Below, in pieces: positions 10,473-21,105 of a stretch of DNA of 64,000 bases. The notes beneath the pieces were generated by a model. It was not told the origin of the DNA. It was given only the letters and a program-made list of their open reading frames with translations, and did no database searches. The position numbers were made by a program, and so were the translations under genes. This stretch comes from Trachythela sp. YZ-2020. Lineage: Eukaryota; Cnidaria; Anthozoa; Malacalcyonacea; Clavulariidae. Positions within the stretch are counted from its first letter, which is position 1; each line of letters opens with the position of its first letter. The stretch spans positions 124,001-188,000 of the forward strand of contig JADLSH010000220.1 in the NCBI GenBank assembly GCA_016169945.1. Reading direction: 5' to 3'.

Positions 10473-11440
10473 GAACAGTCGAAGTTAGTAAGTTGTTTAT
10501 TATATGGCATTTCAGACAACAAAAAACAATTCATTTTGCCAAAAAGTGGTCACGCGAGGGCAAAGTACAAAGTCCGAAACTCAAAGCCGGTCATTTTCAA
10601 ATGTCAAAATAATTTCAATGATACAAATTTGTCTTAGTTTTTTACAAATTTATCTAATCTTAGCTTAGTAAAACTACTCTACAGTACCATTTATAGAATA
10701 AAATACAAAATTAATAGAAAATATAGTGATATTGAGCTATCGGATCAAAGACAAAAACAACTTTGCATGTTCGAAAAAACAAAAATATTCTTGACTGTTT
10801 TAGTTAAAAACATCGTAAAATTTACCTTAATATTTCGACTTGAGCCAACAAAACTTGATTTTATCTCTTGTAGGTATCCCTTTTCCTTATTTTCCGTTTA
10901 TTTTTCATTGTTTTAAATTATTTTTAAGGATTTTTTTATGCTCTTATAATTGGTTTGAAATGTGTTCAAGTCGTCGCAGGGCAATAAGAATACCGTATTG
11001 CCCGGTATTACCTACCGGGGGCAATACGGGAAATTCCGACCGCTCAGGAACAAATCAAATTGCGCGATACACTAAAACAAATGCTTGCCATATAATAATA
11101 ATACATAATTAATAGTGCATAGTATAAGTATTTTGAAAGAGCACCACTCCCCACCACACCCCAGGGGTTCTGGTTAGACAGTCATGTAAAAAAGATCCAA
11201 TTGAAACTTATTATTAATTTGCTTGTTATTTAGCCGTATTACCAATTTTAAGGTTATATCATCAAATTGCTGGAATTAACACAATGAGACCATAAACACA
11301 ATGAAGTTCAACAAAGCCCGAGAAGCACTTAAAGCCAAGTAAAAGTATCTGAAAAGCCTTGGTGAAGGAAGCTCTTTCAGTTTAATATGTCCCATATTTA
11401 AAGCCTGATAAAGGCGCAAGTATGTAATAAACAGGTTATC
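10473..11440. other. Intergenic DNA with one small palindrome
   Basis: AT-rich with no coding feature supported. CCGTATTGCCCGGTA (about 10993) pairs with TACCGGGGGCAATACGG (to about 11029), a short perfect hairpin. Confidence 0.5.
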
Positions 11441-11995
11441 TCGTGACGATATCACAATTCTTTCTCTTTCCCTGCGCTTACTCGTCACAATTATGATATC
11501 GTCCCTCGTACGATAAAACTGATATCACCTCACCCCTCATGTAGCTAATAACCTATATATATCATGCGTAAGCCGAATCCCATAATTGTTTTTTTATACA
11601 TGAAAAAGCCGAAACCAGACAAGTAAGCCAAGACAAGGCTGGTGGGAAAGATGCAAAATCACATATAAGTTAACATTTAATAAAACAATAAATACTTGTT
11701 GAGCTGTTTTTTTATTGTTTCCTGGCCTTTTTTGTGCAGTCAAAGTCTTTTTCTGACAATAATGTGGACATTTTCTCTTCGTTTGTAAATACAATTTACA
11801 AGAAGCGCTCGACAGCGTCCAATGATTGTGTTTTGGATCGACGTTTGACACAAAGAACCATTATTCCAGGCTGATGACGTCACCGGCGGGAGTAATTATC
11901 CGGGGCTTAATTTTGACCACTCAGAAAGGAGAATAGAGTTTGAATGCATAATAATATTTTATATTTCTACATGATAAATAACTATTTAACTTGTC
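11440..11995. repeat. Dispersed repeat A, copy 2
   Basis: Collinear with 100-600, through AAGCCGAATCC to TTGACCACTCAGAAAGGAG and GAATGCATAATAATA. It includes an inverted GATATC pair around 11447-11495 and further GATATC words. No coding capacity is evident. Confidence 0.55.
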
Positions 11996-13285
11996 CTTTC
12001 TACTGACCATCAGAATGCAAATATCTGATAAATCGCGATTAGCCTCTTGCGGTTGGTAAATGTACTCTCTCCTCGGCATGTGTATATTAACACATCTTTC
12101 GGAAGAACAGGATCACCGCCAACAACTTAAGCCAAAGGCAATCACGTTCAACTCTCCAGAAACGTACTGCACATTTTGTACATAATTGTTGTACAGACGT
12201 GAACAGAATAAATGAGAGCAACCAGATCACGCGAACGTACAGTTGATTCTAATGCACCGACGGACATGTCGTTTCAACAGCAGTAGCAAACTATCCCATC
12301 ATAAAATGAAGTAAAATCCTAAAATGCCAAAAAAATATGTTTCAATGTAGCAGCAGGCAAGCTGTCATATAGGCCTCGACGAAGTAATTATTATGCAGTG
12401 ACAATGAGGGCTAACCTCTTTAATTATTCAACTCACATCTAATCTCTTCGGGAGCCTCAACCCTATGACGTCATTATCATTCATTATTATTCATATGTTA
12501 TTCGACTACCAACGTCACATAATTAATATTCATACATTCATGGCAATTTTCGATTGCTCTCGGAATAAATTCCGATGATGCCATAGACAAAACCTCGGTA
12601 CTCTATTTCTCGCTATAACAACGTAGCGATTTCGTAGTTATCTACGCCACACCTTAGACTTACACAGAAGTTCAACTCGGGGGAAAAACGTAAACCTGTT
12701 TTTAATATCGGACAAGTTGTTAGCAGGTGCCCGACGGGGAGGGATTCACCTCACGCCCGAACTTTAAATTCATGATGGGGGCCAAATTTTCACGAAACAA
12801 GCAGGCAAAGAAATGCTTTCTACTTTTTGATAAAGAATCATTGTGAATAGAAAGGTCTATTTAAAGGAAAATGTGCGTATTAGAAGAGTAAGTATATAGA
12901 ATTGTCCCATTTTGAGAAATTTTCTCTTTTATTTATTACGTACGCAAGGAGAGGAAAACAGTTATAAATTAGTTAATGACAGAATGAAAACAAGGACTGC
13001 GCTGGTGTAACTGATACTATATATTTAGTGTCCAATTATATTGAAATTTGAAAGCTAGGATATGGCGTAAGGTGTTTCAAAATGCATAACACCCTGTAGA
13101 AGCAATGTACCGGTATGAGACATATTGACCAATAAAGAATAGTCATATGGTCGCTGTAAAACACGCGATCACAATGTTCATTTACATGATGAAGTAGACT
13201 TGCTCCAATTCTGCCCCTCAAATGGGTTTTAATTTTGGAGTTATAAAGGGCAAGCCAAAATTCGGGCGGGGAGAGAGAAGTTGAG
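11996..13285. other. Intergenic DNA
   Basis: No supported gene. It contains AT-rich tracts with TGACGTCA words near 12470; nothing else stands out. Confidence 0.45.
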
Positions 13286-13287
13286 AG

Positions 13288-13317
13288 AGGATAGACAGAA
13301 AGATAGATAGATAGACG
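13288..13317 (+). repeat. GATA-type microsatellite
   Basis: Short AGATAGATAGATAGAC tract preceded by GAGAGA runs. Confidence 0.7.
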
Positions 13318-14044
13318 TTTCCCTTGCAGAAATTTCGGCGGCGTGAAAGTTGATTGACAGGTTTGTGCCTTGCAGCGCCAATATTTGACATTAGTTGCTT
13401 GTCGATTTACTTCACCAAATATAATTAGCACCAAAACTAATTATGTGTGCCTATGCAGGAATGAAATCACTGCAAAGAAAGCTTATATTCGTTTGAACAT
13501 CTCGCAAAGTTCAAGGGCTAGAAATTGCGTTCTGTGTAGCACCGTTATCGCGAAAGAACCCAGAACCAGACAAAAAATATCTGGTCCCAGCCACAGGTGG
13601 AAAAATCAACAGCTAACTGTTGCACGCTGCAAGGGAAACAAGTGTGTCTCGCCTTTACCAATTTTTCCGCCTGCCTATAAATTTCTCCCTTTCATGCATC
13701 CGCATTTTCGCGCGCCTTCTATTACTCCCAAATAGAAACCCCTTTGATCGACCAACGTTCAATTGGTTAGGTCGAAGTTAGGTCGGAAAATCTGCTGGTA
13801 AAATGAGAAGCTTTTAAATAATTTTCTACAATGAAAATCAATTTAGAATTGAAAATCTCGTGTTTTGAGTTATATAGCTTATGGCTTCGATTTCGCGGAC
13901 AACACTAAATTATTTCCTAACGCCGTAACGGATAGGCTTTTTTGCTTCCCTTTCTGGCAAACAAAAGCACATGGCACAATAGATCAGAAATTATTCTTTC
14001 CTCTTCGAGCTCTTCTCCGTGATATTACTCAGTTACAGTGTAAT

Positions 14045-14175
14045 ATTACGAATTTTAAAGTGCCATTTTCAAAAGACGAAAAACAACAACACTATAGCGA
14101 TAAGGTAATAATTATTACGAATTTGAAAGTGCCATTTTCAAAAGACGAAAAACAATAACACTAGCGATAAGGCTG
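14045..14175 (+). repeat. 69-bp tandem duplication
   Basis: ATTACGAATTTTAAAGTGCC followed by ATTTTCAAAAGACGAAAAAC is repeated with a period of 69 bp; the second copy carries a few substitutions and a small deletion. Confidence 0.85.
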
Positions 14176-14705
14176 TACCTTTAACGAATTGTTAATATTA
14201 AATGATAAAGGAAATTACTTGAAAGGATTTTTTTCAACACAAGGTGCCTTTAAACCACAAATATTACGATTGGTATAACCATAATGCTTCTAGTATTTGC
14301 TAATACTTAAACAATGAAAAATATCAGTGTCTTGAATGCATTTAAGTCACTAGTTGTGCTATATTGATATTAGTGGTTCTTCAATGACAGATGTCAAAAT
14401 TAGGAACAAATAATCAAACATTGATTCAATCATACCGTACCAACCCCTTTCAGATGCATCGAATAATCTATACCAATGGTTGTTGTTTTCTGCATTTTCA
14501 TATTCCATACTCCAATGATTGTGGTTGCATTGTTGACGTATTAAGAAAAGAAAAATAATTATTATTCAAAAAGCGATGATCTACTGTATACTAATTAACA
14601 GAAAAGACAAACAGCTGATTATCTAACGAGCGTTCTTTTGCATCGATGGTCTAAATCTGTCGAGGCTATTAAAATAATACATTTTAATTATTTGGATTCT
14701 GTTTT

Positions 14706-15131
14706 ATGAAATACCGTTCAAACCTATGCATTGACAACCATACAAAAATCTCCTTGTTCGAGGCCATATGTGAATCGCAAATTCACAAGCGATCTACACA
14801 GACTGTTAACAATTTAGCATCTACATTATCATTGTGTGCGAAACAACAATTCAAGTGTGAAAACATGGGATCAGACGTACAACAACACGCTATTGAATAC
14901 GGAAGAAAGTCTAGAACAAAAACATTAAGTACGATTTGTTGTAAAATTCAAAGGAAACCATTTTCTTTATGGAAACACAAAGAAACATTTTCTAAAAGAA
15001 ATCGCTCGCTCTTTAAATGGCAGCCATCTCGAATCGGGGGCCGAATCACGAATGGTACAACGTTCAGAACGGTTGTTCTGCGGAAAGTCCAGTTTGTGAC
15101 ACCAAAAAAATTGAAAAGCTTCCAATTTTAA
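14706..15131 (+). CDS. Uncertain open reading frame, 141 residues, no known family
   Basis: One of the longer uninterrupted frames outside the recognised elements, with an ATG start and TAA stop. The product is strongly basic with scattered Cys (LCIDN, SLCAKQQFKCEN, TICCKIQRK), no signal peptide, no membrane segment and no repeat. No upstream or downstream splice partner is obvious. It could be an orphan single-exon gene or chance in an unstructured region; I lean towards chance. Confidence 0.22.
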   Translation: MKYRSNLCIDNHTKISLFEAICESQIHKRSTQTVNNLASTLSLCAKQQFKCENMGSDVQQHAIEYGRKSRTKTLSTICCKIQRKPFSLWKHKETFSKRNRSLFKWQPSRIGGRITNGTTFRTVVLRKVQFVTPKKLKSFQF

Positions 15132-15339
15132 GACTCGTGCACATGGCCTGGCACGAGTAAAAAACGGAAATGAAATAGAAAATGTAAGGGGAGAGAAATC
15201 AGAAGGTATTCCATACTTTTAGAATTCTTAATAACCAAGACTTCACGGTAATTGTGTGCGAGATTTTAGATACATAAAATAAGCAAACCTTTCAGACAAA
15301 AAAGTTTGCAAAATTTTCCCCCATACCGATAATCATGCA

Positions 15340-15440
15340 TATTCTTAAATATATGCAGTATATTTAGAATATATAAGTATACTAAGAATATAGATAAATA
15401 AGAATATATCAAGAATATATCAAGAATATATATTCTTAAA
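15340..15440 (+). repeat. AAGAATATAT-type AT-rich repeat tract
   Basis: Several near-tandem copies of AAGAATATATC and AATATATAAG form a low-complexity tract that can fold back on ATATATTCTT. Confidence 0.7.
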
Positions 15441-15857
15441 TAAATTACAAACACAGTGCGTTTATCATATCATATAACATCGGAAAAAGACAATCTCGAA
15501 GGTTGTCTTAGGATTCCTGACATTATCTATTGCTTGGAAACTACCGTAAGCGCCATGCATATTTAATTTATTTGAAATATAATAGAGTGAGCAAACTACT
15601 CAGAAATAAATTCTGTACAGCTTGCAAAAACTATTACATAATATTGATTAAATGCAATATAATTCTATCATATTCCAATAACCAAAATACTACAGTGTAC
15701 AGTATTTTTTTATCTTACATATTTGTACTTTCATGTTGTTCGACCTCATTTAATTTCCAATTTTTCAAGCGATTTTTCAAGCGTTTAAATTTTATATGGT
15801 GGATAGTGAGTTAAACGGTGGTTAAGGACTTAAACGCCTTACGAACAACCAGCCCCA

Positions 15858-16565
15858 GAACAATAGTCAAGGATTTGAACAAATTCTTCGTTCATAACTT
15901 TAGTTACATCTTGAGCATTGTCACTGGAGTAGAAGACATTAGTGTCATCATCAAAAAGTCTGAATGAGCTGAGAGTTTCGTAGAACAGTTTGGCATGTCA
16001 TTAATATAAATCAGAAATAGTAGTGGAGCAAGAGTTGATCCTTGCGGTAAACCGCATGTTAAGGTTAGCATGTCGGAATCTACCTCAACCCAGCAGGATT
16101 CAACTAAGTCTAATTTAAGTTTTAAGTCGAGCCTTTCGTTTGCTTTATATAAACTAGATACATAAATTCCAGCACCACCGGCCGCAGTTTTTGAATCAGT
16201 GTGATAAAAGTTATAATTGTATATGTCAACATTCTCAACAGACTGTTGGTAGTTGAGTCTAGTTTCGGGTGCGGCTAGAATATCAGGTGTTTGGGTTAGG
16301 GAGAGTAATAACTCATTTACTAGATTCATATTTTTCGGCAGGCTTCTTATATTACAATGAAAAAAAGTGAGGGCTTTGTTATTGTTTTGTTGGTTTAACA
16401 AAGAATTTAAGTCAGGCGCAGCATAATACTGAGAGACGACATTATTTAGCATAATGTCAGGGTCATTTTCATCAAACTTATCTGGGTTCGGTAAAATCAG
16501 TCATATAAATCAGATTCGATATCGGTTCTAGCAAAGTTTAAAATATGTTCCTGAGCATTATACAT
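15858..16565 (-). pseudogene. LINE ORF2 remnant (endonuclease + reverse transcriptase, CR1/L2-type)
   Basis: The first ATG on the minus strand is at 16565. After an early frameshift the frame encodes an APE-type endonuclease start (FFHCNIRSLPKN, TPDILAAPETRLN, GGAGIYVSS). The next residues belong to the reverse transcriptase (CGLPQGSTLAPLLFLIYIND), so the rest of the endonuclease and RT motifs 0-3 are deleted in between. A second frameshift follows before the FADD-equivalent motif, here altered to FDDD. The copy ends abruptly at about 15855 where a GGGGCTGGTTGTTC terminus begins. It would copy LINE RNA if intact; here it is dead. It lies just downstream of ORF1. Confidence 0.8.
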
Positions 16566-17139
16566 AGCTAGTTTTACTTCTTAGATCTAATTTAAGTTAA
16601 ATAATTTATCTAATTAATGTTTAGCCGAGGAACTCCTCGAATTGTTCGATTGTTGTGAAATTAAACACTTCAGAATTTTCAGATTGGCGTAAACAGATCT
16701 TACCGTTGACCGTCCAGATATATCTCCACTTGTTTGTTCTTTTGAACTCGTTTATTTGCCCAAAGAGTCTTTTCCTGTATTTAGTTAGTGATTCGTTCAT
16801 AAAGATCTTGGAGACTCCGATGGTGTTTGTCTCACTGATTAAAGGAATATCGTTCGCTAATTTGTCGAAGAGCTTGCCTCGGCTGTTGTAAAATTTTTCT
16901 CGCGTATCACGACCGGCAAATTTTACAATGATTCTATCTTTACTTCTCTTGGTCGGTGGTAGTCTATGTGCTGTGGAAATGTCGTGTTCTTGAATATCCT
17001 CAATCCCCAGAAGTTCTCTTACTTCGATGACAATTCGCCTCGGGTCATCTTGCGTTCGGCGGGAATACCATTTATTTCAATGCAGTCCCTTCTAGAGTAT
17101 TGTTGTAGGTTGTCCAAAGCCGTTTGAAGACTGTATATA

Positions 17140-18555
17140 CAGGGTGTCCCCCCCAAAAGTCCCCCTTTAGAAATCACACTTGTGCGTTATTATACCTTTG
17201 GGAATTTAATTGAATTGTACATGAACGGCGGAAGTATTTACAACTTCCCTTCGTCCAAATAATTTAACCCGACGTATACGTTGTTACGGCAAATACTCGT
17301 TGCTCTGTAGTTAGTTGAACCAGGGCGTCTATAAGATAGGCGGCGAAACAGCTAGATAATGTCGTGATCAATGTGTGATGCGCTTTGGGACTGGGACGAC
17401 GCTCCAAATCTCGAAACATTTGTGACTTCCCTGTCCAATTTCGCCCCGCTCGCAAAACAATTTACTAATTTCGTACCTTAGAATCGAGCTAGAACGTAGC
17501 TTTTTTTAAGACAACACTACCACGAATTAAACTTTATTCCTGCCCAATTTTGTCGTGTAATTTTTTGAACTTTTTTTAGCTATAGCATGTCAACTGCAGC
17601 ATAAAAATTGGGTTGTAGTGTACAAGTTTCTCAGGTTCGACTATTTTGAAAATTCGCTTATTTCAAAGGTAGTCAAACACACTAAGACCACTTTTGCAAT
17701 TTCAATCTACACAAAAATATATACGCTTCTTACCATAAGAACATCATTATTTTGCCAAAAACAAACATTTGAAGAGATATTGAAGATTTTGTAAAGACGA
17801 ATGGTCATTCCATCCATCACGAGAGCATCGGCAGTTCCAACCCCGGTTGGTTTTATAAAAAATTCAACCGCTTCTTTTGACACCGGAACTTAGTAAATCC
17901 CAGGACAGTTAGACCATTAATAGATGTATATTTGGTATAAATATCGTTTCTTAATTTTTTGAACTTTTTTTGCTACCTGCCATTGAATGCGCACCAACCG
18001 GTAATTTAATGGGGAAAGTATGACAGGCAATAGACAAATTTGGCTAACGCTGTTTACATCAGTGTGTTTACGTCGTTGCTACCCAAATTCACAACTTCGG
18101 ATAACTCACATGCCTGGTTACTATTGTTCTAGTTTGCGAAAACATTGAATTGAACAAAAGTAACTAAGCATTAGAATTATGTATAATAGCTATTCACTCA
18201 TGTAGATCATTCTAATGCTTAGTAACCTTTGTTCTATTCAATGTTTTCCCGAACTAGAACAATAGTAATTTCTGGCCTGCGTTTGTGGTAATTTTCTTCA
18301 ACAAATTAAAATGTCTCCACATGCATAAGAAGAATATTTGGGTAGTCCCGCGCATCACACATTGATCAGAGGTTACATTGCCGTTTCGCCCTATCTCATA
18401 GACGCCCTTGTTGAACCATTCTTACTCGAACTGACGGTAAGGCGAACGGTAATTTGACATTTTTGTGTTGCTGTTCGTTTTAGAAGCTATTTTAAATTCC
18501 CAGAGGTATAACAGCGTACGTTTAACAACAAAATAGTGATTTGGGGGACACCCTG
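17140..18555. mobile_element. Non-autonomous TIR element inside LINE ORF1
   Basis: The ends are CAGGGTGTCCCCC on the left and GGGGGACACCCTG on the right, with subterminal inverted blocks (17309-17395 against 18345-18425 sharing GGGCGTCTAT, AGATAGG and GATCAATGTGTGATGCGC). A further hairpin sits at 18117-18272. Flanks share TATA-rich words, but the exact target duplication is unclear. No transposase is present. Confidence 0.75.
18117..18272. repeat. Hairpin inside the 1.4 kb element
   Basis: TTACTATTGTTCTAGTTTGC, AACATTGAATTGAACAAAAG and ACTAAGCATTAGAAT pair with ATTCTAATGCTTAGT, CTTTGTTCTATTCAATG and GAACTAGAACAATAGTAA. Confidence 0.85.
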
Positions 18556-18875
18556 CATGTATAATGCTCTCCGCTTCTTAATCTATTGTCTACTTCTTCG
18601 ATCGATTTGTTTGTGTTGGCAGCCTGTTTCTTCGTCGTCTGAGTAGCCTTCTTGATGTTTTCATATTCACTCGATTGCCATTGTTGTGAGCTTTCGATTT
18701 CATCAACTTTTGTAGACAGTTTCTTCATTTCAGCACGTAGAATAGCGAAAGCAGATTTAAATTCTGCTCTTATACTAGGTGGTAGTTTAGATTTCCAGAG
18801 TTTCGTGAAGGAATCGACAGTTAAGCTGCTCGAACTAGACATCTTTTGGCAGCGGCACAAAACACGCCCGTTCAC

Positions 18876-19500
18876 GTTGACTGCGTAGGGAAGAAAAAGT
18901 AGTGCTTTTAAGTGTCTCCTTGCAATAAGACATTATTTTAATGTTGTTTTGACCAATCGATCAGCGGGTTATTTTGGGCTGTTAAAATAGCCGATAAACT
19001 CATGAAAGAAACACAGTCATACTTACCCAAGATTTTCTGAAAAATTTGGATCTTTTCGCATCCGTATATAAAGTTTTCAAAATATTGATCGAGCACATGG
19101 AAAGAAACTTGCATGCGTGCGCATACAATTACAATAGTGAGCGACGTTTTTGTCAACACGGACGTCACCCAAAAATTGGTATATCTAATTTTGGCTGCAT
19201 TTTGCATCATAGCGCTCGTTTAAGGAAGCAAAAAACTTTAAAAATCTTTTGTTTTGTCATATGTATTGAAGATTACCACAAACTGCTACAAACATAATTT
19301 TTAATCCAGTCCCTCTTCGGCAATCTGACGTCCGTGTTGACAAAAACGTCGCTTGCTTAAGCTCGCTAATATCTCGTTCACTCCCTCTAATTTTAAAAAT
19401 GACTTCAAGCTCGACCTTTTGCCCCGGAATTACGATAAACATCCATCCACCATCTTAACCGACGCCAAATCCAAATCTCGACAATATATAGGTCGGGTAA
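18876..19500. other. Unassigned DNA upstream of the LINE
   Basis: Inverted words near 19140-19165 and 19320-19360 (GCGACGTTTTTGTCAACACG / CGTGTTGACAAAAACGTCGC) bracket about 200 bp, suggesting a small inverted-repeat element centred near 19250. No coding feature. Confidence 0.5.
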
Positions 19501-19539
19501 AAGACTGGGGCAAGTGAACTCTGGAGAAACATTAGCACG

Positions 19540-21105
19540 ACAAGAATAGTGTAGGTACCTATCACCAAAAACGTAAATTTACCGATACGAAAGTTGTTGT
19601 ATTTACGGAAGTGTAAAATTAATACAACCGGGCCATGCGTGCATGACGCCCGATTTTGGCAGAATTATTCATCGCGGTTTCGCGATAAAGAATTAAGTTC
19701 ATTGTTTGACGTTATTTATAAGAAATAGAAAAGGAGTCCGCGTGCTTTATGGTGTGATGAAGCACGAGGGGAATGTTGGAAGAACACGAGCGTGTAAAAC
19801 ACGAGGCGTAGCCGAGTGTTTTACAAGCCTCTCGAGTGTTCTCCCAACGTTCCGCAAGTGCTTTATCACACCATAAAGGCACAAGACGAGTTTTTCTATT
19901 TCTTTTATATTATAAGTGGTATATAAGCACTGTAAAAAATTTCGTTCAAAGACCAATATTGATAATCTCCTAACATGTAATCACTGACGTCACTTGCAAG
20001 CTTTTCAATGTTTTCATTGCTTGGCCAACTACAAGCTTGAATTCTGGCTGGCAAAGGAGCGAAAAACGTGCAACTTAAATTAACAAAAATTAGGGATTAA
20101 AAAGGCGTAAAAACTGTTGAATTTTTTTTCAAAAATGGTCCACATTGTTAGACACATTGATTTTTCGTGGTCCTGCTTCACTTTTGTTCTGGATTCGGTA
20201 TAAAAGCGAAGGTTTTAACTTTGTCAAGATGCTTTGACCGAGTTTGACGACATTGGCTGTCAAGTTGAATTTTTCATCTTGAACCAAATATATCAAGAAG
20301 TTTTTGTTTGAAGGTACTGTTTGAATATTTTTTGTGTGTTTTTTGTTTGTTCAGTGGTTGGTGGCAAAAAAAATTCTCTGACAAACTGTCAAGAAATGCA
20401 TAAACATGTCTTATTTGTCTAGGTTTTTGTCGTTGCATTTTGACGGTGTAAAAACCATAGACATAATGTTATCTAAAATTCTAAATCAATGCCAAAATGG
20501 CTAGTTTTAATTTTTTGCACTGAGAACTGTGGATTAATTTGGTATGGTTTGTAAACAAGTAGAGTTTTGTACCTTTCAATTTCAAAATAGCACAGATTTT
20601 TGCGTTTCTTGTCGCCGTCGATTGCGAAATTTCGTCAAGCAAAAAGGTATATTTCAAACTCAGAAACAGCTACGAATCTTTCTTCGCCGTTTATGTCCCG
20701 TTATCATTTTTTGGCTGGCTTTTTCCATATCGTTTAGGTCTACTTTTTCTTGCTTTCTGACACAAAACAGTGGCCGTGCTTTATTGCGTCATAAAGCACG
20801 CGCAATTAGCCAATCAAATTGCTCGTTAGATACTACTTATAATATAAAGCTGAATACATTCTCTAAAACGTTCATGAATCAAATTTTAAAGTTTTTCATT
20901 ATAAAAGTAAAAAATTAAGGTCTTAGGTGAGCTTTCGATCGATCCGACCGCTGACCAGCCCCTTTGTTAGAAAAAGATAGTGAACTTTCACAGGCTACTG
21001 TGGACAAACAAAACAGAATTAATGGTATAATTCTCCAAACGGTCTTTCAACAAAGTTTGATTTCCATTACTAGTTAAGCCGCTAAAACAGTTTATTTACC
21101 AACTT
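19540..21105 (+). mobile_element. Diverged single-arm relative of the 34 kb foldback, interrupted
   Basis: 19540-19705 matches 35080-35240 (AAATTTACCGATAC, AATTAATACAA, ATCGCGGTTTCGCGAT) and 20860-21105 matches 35260-35520 (AAAATTAAGGT, CGCTGACCAGCCCCTT, GCTACTGTGGACAAAC). The two halves are separated by the hairpin element at about 19707-20852. The terminal GATGAGCCAGCTGG block of the big foldback is absent. Confidence 0.65.
19707..20852. mobile_element. Hairpin element inserted in the foldback relative
   Basis: Begins TTATAAGAAATAGAAAAGG, then a hairpin (about 19735-19890, centre GGCGTAGCC, arms around GTGCTTTATGGTGTGATGA), then TATTATAAGTGGTATATAAG. The latter is inverted at the right end (GATACTACTTATAATATAAAG). 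Near the right end a partial copy of the arm word (GCGTCATAAAGCACGCGC) precedes AGCCAATCA. No ORF of note. Confidence 0.6.

Larger units (their letters stand above)
16621..18842 (-). pseudogene. LINE ORF1 remnant, split by a 1.4 kb insertion
   Basis: The N-terminal part (18842 to about 18556) starts MSSSSSLTVDSFTKLWKSKL and is a coiled coil (LRAEMKKLSTKVDEIESSQQ). Beyond the insertion at 17140-18555 the frame resumes with LQQYSRRDCIEINGIP and, after one frameshift, a conserved C-terminal RNA-binding-like region (DISTAHRLP, RIIVKFAGRDTREKFY, TIEQFEEFLG), stopping at 16621. This is the usual layout of CR1/L2-type ORF1 proteins, which chaperone LINE RNA. An upstream in-frame ATG also exists at 18875. 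Confidence 0.75.
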
